A stretch of DNA of 64,000 nt from Lolium rigidum (lineage: Eukaryota; Streptophyta; Magnoliopsida; Poales; Poaceae): the NCBI RefSeq assembly GCF_022539505.1, contig NW_025899905.1:124001-188000 (forward strand), written 5' to 3'. Below are positions 26,201 through 41,200 of this stretch, in pieces (the stretch's first letter is position 1; each line of letters starts with the position of its first letter). The notes beneath the pieces were generated by a model, which was not told the DNA's origin, did no database searches, and saw only the letters and a list, made by a program, of their open reading frames with translations. The position numbers and the translations under genes are program-made.

Positions 26201-29200
26201 TTTCCATACACGCCCGTAAAACCTAGAATATTCACACAAAGATTCTTGGTCGGGTGCATCACGTCGATTGCAGAGCGGACTTCCAGGACTTTCCAATATT
26301 CTAGCTCCCGGAAAATAGATTTCTTCTTCCACATGGGCGCGTGTCCGTCATCGTCTTTCGGAACAGGTCGACCGCTCGGACCCTTTCCAAAGATAACATT
26401 TAAATCCTTGACCATGTCAAATATATCAGCACCACTACGGGGGACAGGCTTCGGACGGCGGTCCGCCTCGCCATCGAAATGCTTGCCTTTTTTCCTTAAG
26501 GGATGCTTGCGCGGAAGGAAACGACGATTGAACGGGTACACAACTTTTCCGCTTTTTCCCAAATATTTACTTTCAGTCTCATCTAAACAAGTGTGTGCAT
26601 GCATTGTATCCTTTGTTCGTCCGTCCCGAAATGTTACCGAGAGCAGGCCAATCATTGATGGTTACGAATAGCAACGCTCGTAGGTCAAATTCTTGCTCCG
26701 TGTGCTCATCCCACACACGTACACCTGGTTTGGCCCACAACTCCAAAAGTTCATCGACTAATGGCCTTAGGTACACATCAATGTCGTTGCCCGGTTGCTT
26801 TGGGCCTTGGATAAGCACCGGCATCATAATGAACTTCCGCTTCATGCACAACCAAGGAGGAAGGTTGTAGATACATAGAGTCACGGGCCAGGTGCTGTGG
26901 ATCGCAGCTCTGCTCCCAAAAGGATTCATGCCATCCGTACTTAGACCAAAGTATAAGTTCCTTGCCTCACCCGCAAAATCCGGAAACTCTCTCCCGATGT
27001 TTCTCCACTCGCCGACCATCGGCGGGGTGCCTCAACATCGCGTCTTTCTTACGTTCTTCCATGTGCCATCGCAACAACTTGGCATGCTCTTTGTTTCTGA
27101 ACAAACGTTTCAACCGTGGTATTATTGGAGCATACCACATCACCTTCGCAGGAACCCTCTTCCCGGGTGGCTCGCCCTCAACATCACCAGGGTCATCTTT
27201 TCTGATCTTATACCGCAATGCACCACATATCGGGCATTTATTCAAATTCTCGTACTTCTCACCGCGGTAGAGGATACGATCATTAATGCATGCATGTATC
27301 TTCCGCACATCTAATCCTAGAGGGCAGACAAGCTTCTTTGCTTCATATGTACCGACGGGCAATTCATTATTTCTTGGAAACAGCTTCTTTAATATTATCA
27401 TCAATTTCTCAAATCCCGAGTCAGTCACACCGACCTCTGCCTTCCATTTCAGCAATTCCAATATGCTACCCAGCTTTCTATGCCCATCTTCACAACCTGG
27501 GTACAACAATTTGTGGTGGTCCTCTAACATCTTGTCGAACCGCAACCTCTCCTTATCCGTGTCACGTCTCTTCTTGCATCAGAAATGGCCCGACGAAGAT
27601 CATCATCAACAGGATCATCTGATGCCTGTTCTTCACCTCCTTCTTCTTCATTGTCGTCCATTGCGGTATCAAAGCATTCAGAGAACATAGATCGATAGTA
27701 CTTCTCATCATTATCTTCTTCCTCATCGCCGTCTTCCATCATAATCCCTTCTTCTCCGTGCTTGGTCCAAACATTATAACTGGACATGAACCCAAACCGA
27801 AGCAGGTGGCTCTTAATATCTCTTGAGCAAGAGTAATCCTTCTCGTTCTTACATTTTAGACATGGACAGCACATAAAACCTTGCTTCGACTTGTTGGCCT
27901 CGGCCACAAGCAAGAAAGAATTCACGCCCTCTCTGAAAGCGGGAGCACATCGGTTACCGTACATCCATGGATGACTCATCTGCATCATAAGCACAATTAT
28001 ATATGTATCAGATGCAATCACCTTGCTAAAATTAGTATTGTACGGACTATGCATATATATATATAGTCGAGAAAATAGTTGCTAACCTTTTTGGATCAAA
28101 AAGAGGAGAAATCTTATCAAATAAACCAAGTGGCATCCCTCTCACAAGCATTCCATCAAACACCTCTTGTGCACATGTAGAAAAAATGAGCTAGCATACA
28201 CCTCCACCTTCACCACCAAGGAAAAAATGAGGTGGGGGGTGGCTGGCTGCTTCTATATATAGGGCGGGGACATTTTGTCGCGGGCCGTATTACGACCCGC
28301 GACAAAAGGAGTGGCCACGTCGCTCCTACCCCTTTTGTCGCGGGTCGTAATACGGCCCGCGACAAAAGGCCGCGACAAAAGCCTCCGCGCGCTCCACATG
28401 GTTTCGAGGCGACGTGGCCAGGCCATTTGTCGCGGGTGCAGGCGCGCCCGCGACAAAAGGCTCCCACGGAAGCCCTGTTTTCCACTAGTGCTCACCGGTC
28501 ATGTAATTTATTTCATCACCTTCCATACCTTGGATATATAAGTGCTTCACCTGTTACCGAACACAATGTCTAGCACCTCATGCATCTTCATATTTGTATA
28601 GACAAGTTCTTCTTAATTGGTTTCTTGCTAGCAGGACTTGACATATTACTGATATTCATACGACACAGCCCGCAATTATATACTTATCCAAAACTCGATT
28701 CTACAAACTCCAAAGCCTAGCTACTTGATTCTAGCTCCTTGCTGCCCCTAGGGCTCTTAAGTGCTAATACTGAGAATTGTCAAGTATCAAAGGGCTAAAC
28801 AGTTCTGGGGATGGAAGGTATCGGGAGGACATGCACAACTGATGGTGTTCAATGCGGTTTGACATATCATGTGCATGTCAGAAGTTTGTGCAAGCCGGTA
28901 GCATCAAGCTCAGCTCTTGTAAAGGTTGTGTCGTCACTAGTCGGTGCCTTGGGCAGAGATTGCTTTTGTACCTACGTTTCCTTCGCCGGGTCGTAGCGCG
29001 AAGGAAAAAGGAGAATTACACACCGTTTAATTCTCTCAGACGCTGCAACCGGCTGGCTGTGAAAGCTAGATCGCGGCCGGCTTGTACCATGAAAACATCC
29101 CAGCGAGTGCTTATGGAACGTGTCGGCATCTGCGACGCAGAAGACATCACCTCCGAGGAGCACCTCCAGTGTTACAGGTCGTGATGAAGAAGGAGCGGAA

Positions 29201-32200
29201 AGGTCAGCAACCGAGGCTGCGCTGAGGTCAACAATCTCATGGTGAAAAAGCCTCCACACGACTATGATGAAAGGACTATCAACACTGCTATCGCATGGAA
29301 CATCTGGAGGAGGAGACACTCTCTGGTCTTTAATGGCATCCACACAAAGACCTCTCTTTGGTTGCAAAGCGCTGCGTCGAAGATGCTAGGCTCTGGGCTT
29401 ACCTCTACCACAAGTCCACAACCTCTATGTCTCTTCTTAATTTTTGGTGTAACAGATATGATCCTCCCTGAGCTCTCATAACCCATGATCCTTCGTTGAT
29501 CCTCTAAAACCTTGTAAACTCTTTTGTGTGATTTATGAAAGTGTTCGCAAGCCCGCCGTAGTTTAGATTTAAAAAATTGAGCGAATAGTTTTCAACTTTT
29601 CTACGGAAAAAATAGAATGAAAATATGAAAACAATGTTGAGGAATATGTTTAGGAATATTCTCTGGTGTATTATGGTGTACTAGCACATTGCGGTGCTTC
29701 GCTATGGAACTAACTTGACATATGATTGTTTGAAAAAAGTGGCGGTAGCTTTGACGATATTTGATTACAAGTAATGTGATCACAAACAAATAAGAATTAA
29801 TCCATTATTCCTAAATTTTTTGTTACTTTTTTTTTCTTTCAGAAGTAATATATGCTAATGCTTTTGTACTCTATAACCTTGTCTGTCCTCTCGTGTAGTG
29901 AATGATTTAGGACGTGCATATAAATAAGGTCACTTATGTAAATATTATTTTAGTCCGCAAACAACAACAACCAAGCCGTTCAGTCCCAAACAAGTTGGGG
30001 TAGGCTAGAGTTGAAACCTATAAGATCTCGAAGCCAAATCATGGTTCCGGAACGTGGATAGCTAACTTCCATGCACCCCTGTCCATGGATAAATTTTTGT
30101 CGATATTTCAAACCTTCAGGTCTCTCTTAACGGACTCCTCACATGTCAAGTTTGGTCTACCACGACCTCTTTTAACATTCTCAGCACGCTTTATCCGTCC
30201 GCTATGCACTGGACGTCACATTTATACACCAGTGAAAAAATCCTCCCTAGTGTACTTCTATGTTTCCTATCGCTAGTACCCAAAAGGACGGGATACGATT
30301 TGACTTATCTGCCCCCTTTGCAACCAGGAGCAGGAGACGCTCCAGCACCTCCAGCTTGGTTGCGTGGCCGTTCGTGAGGTATGGTCTTGGGTGCTAACAC
30401 GTTGGGGCAAGCTATAGTGGATGCCCGACGTGGGTATGGAGGTTGTGCCCTGGTGGACCTCGCTCACCTGCACCAGAGCTATGAGGAGGTATATGTGGAC
30501 GGCTATCATCTTGATTTTTTGGTGTATCTGGAGGCATCAGAACGATAATGATGTGGGGTTCAATGCCACCCTTGCAGCGGCGGCCATCAGGCATAGAATT
30601 TGGGAGGAGTACCAGAGATGGCATGTAGTTAGGCTTTTTCGCTCGGAGTTCTTTGGATTTCCTGAGCCTTTTCCTTTTTCGTGCAGGGTTGGAGATTAGG
30701 CTTTTGTTTAGTAGGGGTCTGCCACTCCATGTTGGCAGTAATACTTGTGGCTCGGGCTTTTTAGCCTTTTCTTCTATATGATTAGTACACCTTTCAGGGT
30801 GTATTCTCGAAAAAATAAAAGATATAGCACCCTTGTGAATTGAATTTGACATGATAATAAACATGAGGTTTGACAAATAGAGTAAAACTAATTTGGAAAT
30901 AAAAAAAAACTCACTAAGGTTACAAATGAATAGACACAACCGCAAGATCAAGATTTGAAAATCCTCTCGTATTTCACTGCAAAGTTCCTTTGAAATGAAA
31001 ACATACGCACAATGTATGAGTACCATGACATGAATAATATTAAGTACTCCATTAATCTGAGAAGGCAGTCCATATTAGCTGGCCGGGATAGTATTACAAG
31101 CATATGAATTAGCAACGCAACATTAACTTGTAAGCTCTCTGACGACCAACACCATCGATCTGTATCTAGCACAGAGCACACATCAGCCACACGTCGAAGC
31201 ATTGTAGCAGCACACACCGGTAAACGCATCAGTACCAGGTCCCCTGATAAGTAGCAGCGGCAGCAGTACAGATACATTTATCAACATTCAGAAGAACATA
31301 TCATCCCCAATCAGCAGCGACACGATAGAAGAGGATGATCGCAACGCTGCTTGCAGGACCAAGAGTCGGCAAGCGATGGTGCTTGACTCCGTCCGGCGGC
31401 GCAGTCTCCCAGCCTGTGGCGGAGGTAGGATCCATAGGCTGCATCCACGGGGCGGCCATGGGCATCGCCTTGGTCGAGTCCGAGTCCTCCCATCGCTCCT
31501 TCTTTGTATAGTTGAGGACGTGATGACCCACATTGTACCTATATATATGTGTGCATATGCACCAGAGTAATACATCGTGCAACACAGCCTTTCTACATGG
31601 TATCAGACACCCCCACGATCCTAACCTAACCCTAGCCAGCCGACCCCTCTCCCGGCCGCCGCCCCCCCCCCCCCCCCCACCAACCCTAGCCGCGCGCCGT
31701 CCCTCTCCTTGCGTCGCCGCTCCCACCTCCTCCCCTCCCTCCGCCATGTCCTCCCTCTCAGACGCCACCAACCCCTTCGCCTGCTCACCATCCTCCGTCT
31801 CCATTGCCCCCACCCCCGCCCTCATCCGCGACGTTCCCATCACCGCGCATGTGCCCATCAAGCTCTCTCGCGCCGACAACAACTTTCATCCATGGAAGAC
31901 GTACTTCTACCTCCTCTTCCGCGAGTTCAATCTTCGCGACCACATCGACGGCACCACCGACCTCCTCTCCATGCAGCGCGACAACGACTGGATGGCGATC
32001 GACGCCACCATCACCCGCTGGCTCTTCCTCACCATCGCGTCGGACATCTTCAAGACCGTCGTCCGCGACGGCAATGATGCTCGCACGGTTTGGACGAAGA
32101 TACACGGGCTCTTCACCGACAACAAGATCCAGCGCGTCGTCTTCTTGCAGCAGGAGTTCTTCGGCACTCCCCAGGGCGCCCTCTCCCTGGACGCCTACTG

Positions 32201-35200
32201 CCTGCGCCTCAAGGCCATCACCGACGAGCTCCAGGACCTCGGTTTCACGATGGGGGACGAGATCCTTCTCTCCACGCTCACCGCCGGTCTCAGCGAGGAT
32301 CTTGGTAACGCCGCCGCTAATCTCACACTCATGACTAACCCTACTTTCGAGCGTGCAGTCTCCTATCTTCGCCTCGAGGACCGCCGCCTGGCGAACCAGC
32401 GCGCCCGCACCCCCTACACCGCTCTCGCTGCTGGGCTTGGCCAGGGCGCCCCGGCTGGCCAGACCGGCTTCCCTGCCGGCCAGACCGGCGGCCCCGCCGG
32501 CCAGACCAGCGCCTCCTTCCCGCCTCGTCCCGCAGCGCCCTTCGCTGCCCCTCAGGGACGACGTCGACGTGGCTGCGGCAACGGCCGCAACACCGGTAGC
32601 TACGGGGGTGGCGGCCCCCGCCCCGCCTGGCAGCCGGCCCCGCCACCATGGAGCAGTGGCTTCAACCCGTGGACTGGGGTGGTGCATGCCTACACCATGC
32701 CCGTGCCGTGCCCTCCAGCTCCAGGCCTTCTTGGCCCCCGTCCGCAGGCCCACCAGGCGCACTTCGCCTCGCCTTCGACCCCCACGCCGGTCTACGGCGG
32801 CCTGCCCTCCTACGCGCATCCTCAGCAGGTGGGTTGGGATCCCGCGCTCGTCGCGGCTCTCCAACAGGCACACACCGATGCTCCCTACGTCGGCGGGGGC
32901 GATTGGATCATGGACACCGACGCCTCCTCTCACATGGCCTCCTACCCGGGTAACCTATCTTGGTCCTATCCGACTTCCACCACTTCTCGCATCATCGTCG
33001 ATAACGGCGCCAGTCTCCCCATTACTCACATTGGTTCCACTAATTTTCCCTCCACGTCCAAACCTTTGTCTCTTAATAATGTCATTGTCTCTCCTGAACT
33101 TCATCATAATCTAGTTTCTGTCAAAACTCTTTCTCGTGATAATTTTGTAACTGTGGAATTTGACGCTTTTGGTTTCTCTATTAAGGATGCCCGTACCCGT
33201 ATGGTACTCCACCGATGTGAGAGCCCTGGTGACATAGGCATCCCCAATGGGCCTGCCAAAGATGGTACCCGGGGTTTACTGAAGGCCCACAAGTCGAAAT
33301 ATGAAGTTCGGAAGCTCAGTTAGTATTAAGGAAAGTTAGAGTTGTATTAGGAAATATAGAGACTTGTAACTTTGCGGGTTGAACTCAGAAAGTCTCCCAG
33401 AATCTGTAATCTTGTGTAACACGGTACCCTCGGCTCCGCCTCCTATATAAGGGGGAGTCGAGGGACAAAGAGAGGATCGAATCTATTGTCAACACAACCC
33501 TAGTTTCTTAATCGTCGAGTACTTTTCGGCTGAAACCTTCGAGATCTACTTGCCCTCTACTTCCAACTAAACCCTAGTCTACAATATGTAGGCATTGACA
33601 AGCTAATCCCTTGTCAATTGGCGCCGTCTGTGGGAATTAGAGGTGACAAGGAGCTGATCTCGATGGCACGTTCAAGATCATCGGCTTCGTCGGTAGCAAG
33701 CAACTCGATGGATAGAGGTAAACGGATCGCAACTGATATAGTCGATTTTGTTCCTCACCCGCCCTCCCGTTTGGATGCATATGCGTATCTGGAGGAGCCC
33801 ATGGAGATGATGTTCGAAAAGTTCCACTTCCGTGTCGAGAAGGAAGGATCGTATCGTCTCGAAGTTCCGATCTCGTCGGGATTATCAGCAGTCGATCCCG
33901 ACTTTTTGGACTCAACGACATCAATCAAGTCAGGCGAAGAGAAGATTTCGCCGCCACGTTTCATCAACACTATGGCAAGCGAAAAGCTCGCCAAGATCTT
34001 CGGCGACATGTCCTTCGAGTCGTCTGCGGACTCTGATATAAGCAGCGACTCAGACAGCATCGACACCTTCAACTTCATCGACAGATCTATTGCTGTTGGA
34101 GAGGTCTTCACCGATCTATATGATGGTGTCACCAATCCTGACAAATATCAAAGTTAAAAATATCATCAGATCTATGCAATTGGAGAAACAAGCTGAGCAG
34201 AGCCGGAGACATCAGAGGCTTTCGACGATGCGGGAAACCCATATGTCGATCCCGCTGATCTCAGGCGAGGTTTAGGCACTAAATATGTTGGGCCTACACC
34301 GCGTCTAAGGGTTCAACTCCCACAAGAAGCGTGGGACAGAGCCGCAAGAGCCATGGATGGTACAGAACCAATGACCACAGCTGCTACGGCAGAAGAATTG
34401 CAAGCCTACCAATACAGACTCGCTCATGTTGGCAGAGAATTAGAAAAGCAGACAGCTGCCCTGAATAGAAGAAGGGAGGCGGCTTCCGCGTCAAGCAGGC
34501 GAAGGGCGGATTTAAGCCGACATTCAGGAACTTCGGGAGATAGTCACAGAGAAGCTCGAAACAGAGCAAGATCTCGGCTGCAAAACATACCTGAGGCAGA
34601 CAGAGAGAATTTAGTTCAAAACCTCGACATGTCTTTTATGTCAATCGACACGAGGGGGAATATTATTCCCAAAACACCGGAAGCTGGATACATGGCAACG
34701 CAAGCTTTCATCCTAGCGTCCAGGCCACCTCCTGGATATCCAAGAGAAGCGTTGTATAACATGGCTATGGCAGGAGTTGGAGCCATGGGAACAGCATTCG
34801 CAACTACACCTCCCGAAGGAGCTGCAAGGCAAAATAGTCCGCGACCTACCACAGCATTGCAGGACCCCCCGAGAGCGAGTGGGGCAAGAGATACAGCGAC
34901 TCAGGCAAGGGTGGATAGAGCGTGACATGACAGAAGGGAACATCGGCATTCACCAGAAGTTGATGAAGAAGATATGTGTGGACTCCCGTGCTTTACGAGA
35001 CGAGTTCGGAAAACTCGAGTCCCGTCAGGGTTTAAGTTACCCGACAATTTCAAAAAAATTGATGGTCTACAAGATCATGAGGATTGGTTAGTTGATTATC
35101 TCGAGACGGTGAAGCTGATAGGTGGAACTAGAGCAACAACTATGCAGAGCATCCAAGTACATTTGAGTGGAGCCGCACGATCATGGATAAAGAAGTTGCC

Positions 35201-38200
35201 TCCGCGTCCATTGACAGTTGGGATAGTTTTGAGGATGTTTTTGTGAAGAATTTCTGATCCACATGCAAAAAACCGGCATCATTAGGAGAGTTGAGGCTTG
35301 CAGGCAGAAGTATGATGAATCAATGAGGAAATACATCCAGAGGTGGAATATTATCAAAAACTCGGCAGAGAACATATCTGACGAGAGAGCAATAGATGCG
35401 TTCGTGGCAGGAATTCGATAAGAGAGATTTTGTTGAGGATTTGGGGAGAACCAACCCAAGGACAATATCAGCATTAATGGAAATAGCGAATAGGTGGGCA
35501 GATGGAGAAGATGCTTTTCACAACAAGCGACATAGGTCGCCCGAGGAGGATCGCAGTCGAAACTTTCAAAATAGACGACGATTTTCGCGACAGTTTTCAA
35601 ATTATGATGCTCCTGACCAGATATCGGCTGGATTTCGAGGAAACACTGGAGGAAACAATCGAGATGATTATCAAAAGAGTAGCGAGCAGCGAGGCGACAA
35701 TAGAGACGACTCCCGTAATAGTAGACAAAATAATGGACCAAGGTTCCAGAGACCATATATATCTCCCGAGGATATGATGAACGGACCGTGTCAGATGCAT
35801 TTTTATCTTGATAATAACGGGAAGAGGCAGTCAGGACATCTACAGAAGGACTGTCGAAATTTTCAAGCAATGTTGAGATTTGCAGGGCAAGCTAATGCTC
35901 AAGAAACGAATAGAAACCCCCAGGGGCCAAGGAGTGAGATCCACCTTCCACCTCCTCCCGCAATTACGGACGAAAATCGGCACCAGCTCAGAATAGCGGC
36001 AGCACCACACCCACCTCCATATATCGACACCAACGCCAACGACGCGGTCTCGATGATTCAGAAAGCTAGGCCATCCAACAGGGCCCAGAAAGTAATCTCG
36101 CGTCAAGTATTCATGGCAGAGAAGATGCCTCCACCAACAATTGAGTACCTGAATTGGTCAGGACAGGACATTGGCTTCACAATAGCGGACCACCCGCAGC
36201 AAGTTCCTCTACCAGGGCAATCAGCTTTACCAGCGTTGATCGCAGGATTCGACGTTTCTCGAGTATTCATAGATGGAGGCAGCAGTTTAAACCTTATGTA
36301 TGCAGATACACTAAGGAAGATGAACATATCCCTGGCAAACTTAAAACCAACTGACACACGTTTCCATGGTATCACACCGGACAAGCCAAGTTATCCGCTG
36401 GGGAAAATCAATCTCGACGTTCAGTTTGGAACCCGAGAAAACTACAGGATAGAAAGACTGGAGTTCGAAGTTGTGGATTTCCCGTCACAGTATCACGCTT
36501 TGTTGGGGCGACCAGCGTATGCCAGGTTTATGGCGGTACCACACTATACTTACTTGCTATGGAGGCTCCCTGGACCCAAGGGACCAATTACAGTAAAAGG
36601 CAGTTTTGCGCTAGCTGACAAATGCGATAAGGACTTTCATCGACTGTCAGAGACTTTTGGGATGCAGACAGAATACATGGCGTCAAGGGTAACAACTGAC
36701 TATGATGTGTTGCCAGATACAGGGAGGCCACTCAAGGAACCAACCTTCGACACTACTAAGGATTCTAAGGAGGTCCAGATTCATCCGACAGATCCAAAGA
36801 AAACGACATCCATTGCAACAAACATGGATCTTGCATAGGAAAGCGCGCTCGTCGAGTTCCTCCGTGAGCGCTGGGAAATCTTGGCATGGTGTCCAGCTGA
36901 CATGCCAGGAGTACCCAGGGAACTTGCCGAGCACCACCTTAATTTGGATCCAGTGGCGAAACCAATCAAACAACCCTTGCGACGTTTTTCGGAACCAAAC
37001 CACAAGGTTGCTGTCATAAATCAATCGACTCAGAGAAGCTGGCTTCATCAAAGAACTGCATACGGAGGCCACATGGGTAGCTAACCCAGTACTGGTCCCG
37101 AAGAAAAACGCGAAAGTCCTTCGCATGTGCGTCGACTTCACGTGTCTCAATAAATATTGTCCAAAGGATCACTTTCCCTCCCGAGGATCGATCAAATTAT
37201 CGACTCCACGGCAGGATGTGAACGTCTTTCCTTCCTGGACGCGTATTCTGGTTATAACCAGATCAGACTAAAAGAAGATGACGAGGTCAAAACAGCTTTT
37301 ATAACACCTTATGGCGTGTTCTTCTATAGAACAATGCCTTTTGGTTTGAAAAACGCGGGGGCAACATATCAGCGGATGATGCAGAAGTGTCTTGCAACAC
37401 AGATTGGCAAAAACGTACAAGTGTATATCGACGATGTCATCATAACAACGAAGAAGGGGTCAACTTTGATCGAGGATCTGAAGGAAAGTTTCGACAACCT
37501 TGATAAGTTTTGCCTTAAGTTGAACCCGACAAAGTGTTCCTTTGGTGTTCCTGCGGGAGAACTTCTCGGTTTCCTAGTTTCAGCAAGAGGGATCGAGGCC
37601 AATCCAGAGAAAATCCAAGCCATTGTAACAATGAGGAAGCCAACAAAGTTGAAAGAAATACAACAGTTGACTGGGCGAGTCGCAGCTTTGAGCAGATTCG
37701 TCGCCAGGCTAGGAGAAAAGGCGTTGCCGTTATACGCTTTGATAAAGCAAGAAGAGAAATTTCAATGGAACGAAGAAGCAGACAAAGCTTTCGAGGATCT
37801 CAAGCGCACAATCTTGACACCACCAATCTTGGTGGCGCCTAAGGAGAAGGAACCTCTCCTGTTATATATCGCAGCCACGCCTCAGGTGGTTAGCACAGTG
37901 CTTGTGGTTGAAAGAGAAGAAGAAGGAAAACTCCATGGAGTGCAGCGACCAGTATATTTCGTCAGCGAAGTTTTATCACCTTCCAAACAGCGGTACCCGC
38001 AGTACCAAAAGCTAGCATATGGAGTATTTACAACAGCAAGGAAACTGCGACACTATTTTTCGGCGCATCCGATAATAGTGGTCAATGAGGCACCTTTATC
38101 CAATATATTAAACAATACAGAGGCTACGGGTCGTGTCTCCCTTTGGGGAATAGAGCTTTCCCCTCGGGATATCACATACGAAAAAAGAAAAGTAATAGAG

Positions 38201-41200
38201 TTGCAGATTTTACCAGACTTCATCGCAGAGTGGATGGGGCTACAAAATACGGGACCTCCGGATTTATCGAGAACCTGGACTATGAACTTCGACGGGTCTA
38301 AGAGATTAGAAGGAGCTGGAGCAGGCGTAATACTAATATCACCTCAAGGCGATAAGTTGAAGTATGTCTTACGGATGACGTTCCCAAACGCGTCCAACAA
38401 TGAGGCAGAATACGAAGCACTTATACATGGGATGAAGATGGCGAAGGCTTGTGGCGCAACTCGATTAAAAATCTTCGGCGACTCACAACTGGTGGCTCAG
38501 CAAGTCATGAATCAATGCGACGCAGTCAATGATAGTATGATAGCATACAAAGAAGTGTATAACGAGCTCGAGAAGCTGTTTGACGGCTGCGAGGTAAATC
38601 ACATCAGCAGACTAAGCAATGATGAAGCCGATGTTCTTGCAAACATCGGGTCGCAATGTCTCGCAATACCACCTGGTGTGTTCTGGGAAGAGATAGCTGA
38701 AAGATCAACCAAGGCGAAGAAACAGCAGAAGAAGGAAAAGGAGGAGAAATCCTCGGGGACTAAAGAAGCACCATCGGGAGAAGAGGAGGAACCTAAGGTA
38801 ATAATGATGATACAAATTCCATGGATGCAGGCGTACATAGCATATATTTCGAGAAACGAACTACCCGACGATCCAGTTGAAGCAAGGAGAGTTATCAGGT
38901 GATCTAAAGCCTTTACTGTGGTCAAAGGAGAGCTGTATAAACGAAGTATCTCGGGAGTGTTGCAACGATGTGTCATACCCGAGGAAGGAAGGCTGATCCT
39001 GAAGGATGTACACGAAGGGGTGTGCGGACACCACGCAAGTAGTCGAGCTATAGCGGCCAAGGTTTTCAGAGCAGGGTTCTACTGGTTAACAGCAATTGAG
39101 GACGCAAAGGACATCGTACGCACTTGTGACGCGTGCCAAAGGTTTGCCGCAAAACCTCACTCCCCGGCAGCAGAGTTGATGCCAATACCGTTGTCTTGGC
39201 CCTTTGCTCAGTGGGGTCTCGATATGGTAGGAAAATTACACAAGGCCTGGCCAGCGGGATACGAGTATATGCTCGTAGCTGTTGATAAGTTCACAAAGTG
39301 GATAGAAGCAAAGCCGATAATTTCACCAGATGGAGCATCCGCAATTAAGTTCGTGAAAAGTATCGTTTTTCGATTTGGAGTGCCTCACAGCATCGTCACG
39401 GACAATGGTAGTAACTTCACATCCAATGAATTCAAGGCATATTGTGCAGAGATAGGCATCAAACTACACTTTGCGTCAGTTGCGCACCCGCGGACCAACG
39501 ATCAAGTCGAGAAAGCTAATGGCATCATCTGCAACGGTATCAAGAAACGCCTGCTAGCACCATTGGAAAAAGCTCGACACACCTGGCCAGAGGAGTTGCC
39601 CAGTGTGTTATGGAGTATTCGAACAACACCAAATACAGCGACACGGGAAACTCCGTTCTTCCTGGTCCATGGAGCTGAGGCAGTGCTGCCGATAGAAATA
39701 GAACATAACTCTCTGAGAGTAACGGAATATGATGAAGAAGCGTCAAGAAAAGCATTGGAGGATGATGTCGATGCACTCGATGAAGCTCAAGACGAAGTAC
39801 TATCACGAGTCACCAAGTACCAGCAAGACATGAAAAACTACCACAGTCGACGATTGCAACCAAGATCCTTCCAGCACCAGTTCTATGTTCAGCATAGCTA
39901 CCTCTCACGAAGAATTCGGCGTCTAGCCGAAGCAGTTCATCCATCATCTCTTCTGCTACAGGGGTCACAACATCATTGATTTTATCGATGTTCCTCTTCC
40001 TCTTCGTCAGTGTTGGCACGCAAAACTGCCGCGCAACACTAGGATAACCGTCGTACTTTCGTGACGACGAACGATTGCTTTTCCGGCAAAGCAACAAAGG
40101 ATCCTCGATTTCGGAGAGGAGATACGGCCGCTTTTCAGCGTAAAACGGCAAAGATGAACCAAACCCTAGGGCTGCTAGAGCATGGCGGAGAAAAACGATA
40201 AAAAGCAACAGTACGTAAAAGATAGATGTATTTTTTGTATAGATCGATTGTTTTTCTTCTTCAATCGGCCGAGAACCTTTATATAGGTGCAGGACTTCGC
40301 GTTTACAGGGAAAGACTTGACGTACAAGCATAAAACTCTAAAACTAAAACCGATCAGCTCAATCGTTGATTCGGTCGCGTGTATGTATAGAACTGTGCGT
40401 GCAAGATCTCCTTGCCAGCTCCAAGTGCAAAATATATTCACGTACAAATACACTTAGACCCACACGAAGGTGTTAAAATATTTGGCAACGTTGCTATTCA
40501 TACCAACTAATGAATATCTCCTATTTTGCTTTGTTGCACTTTCCCTTCCGTGTGAAGCTTGGCCCTCCCTAGCTTCTCAACACTCTTGCCTTAGGAATAT
40601 GCGTTCTACCTTAACACATCTCAGAATCTTTTCAGAACTTGTCCCTCCATAGCTGCAAGATTCCATGTATATGTTTCTGGTTAACAAATCGAACATTACG
40701 CCTGATCTCTTGATCTGCCACCGCTGCATTTGTGCTGAACTTTGACGGGGCCTGCATTTGCACTAAAAAGCAAGCCTAAATGTGCATGTATGTCAGTCAA
40801 TAATCTAACCATGACCATTTTAATTAATTTGGCCGATGAAATACCTAATAGCCAAATTATGTATTCAACACATGCCCCCCTGTTTTTGGTACGATTTAAT
40901 TGACCAAAAACACATCCACGATACCTTAGTACGATGCCAATAACTTCACCAGCCATTAGGGCGATGTTTAAAGAACACATAGGCCAAAATTTTCTTATTG
41001 TGATGTGTAAATAACTCATTAGCCATAATTCCTTAGGGCGATATTTCGAATAAGATATCGGCCATAGTATCATCAACCCTACATCCACATGATATGATAA
41101 TACTTCTTCAAATATTTTTCGTTGAGAACTTTGGACAACTCTCCCTACAAGGAGTATACCAAACATGGATTTCTAGGAACGTATACAACTCTATATAGGC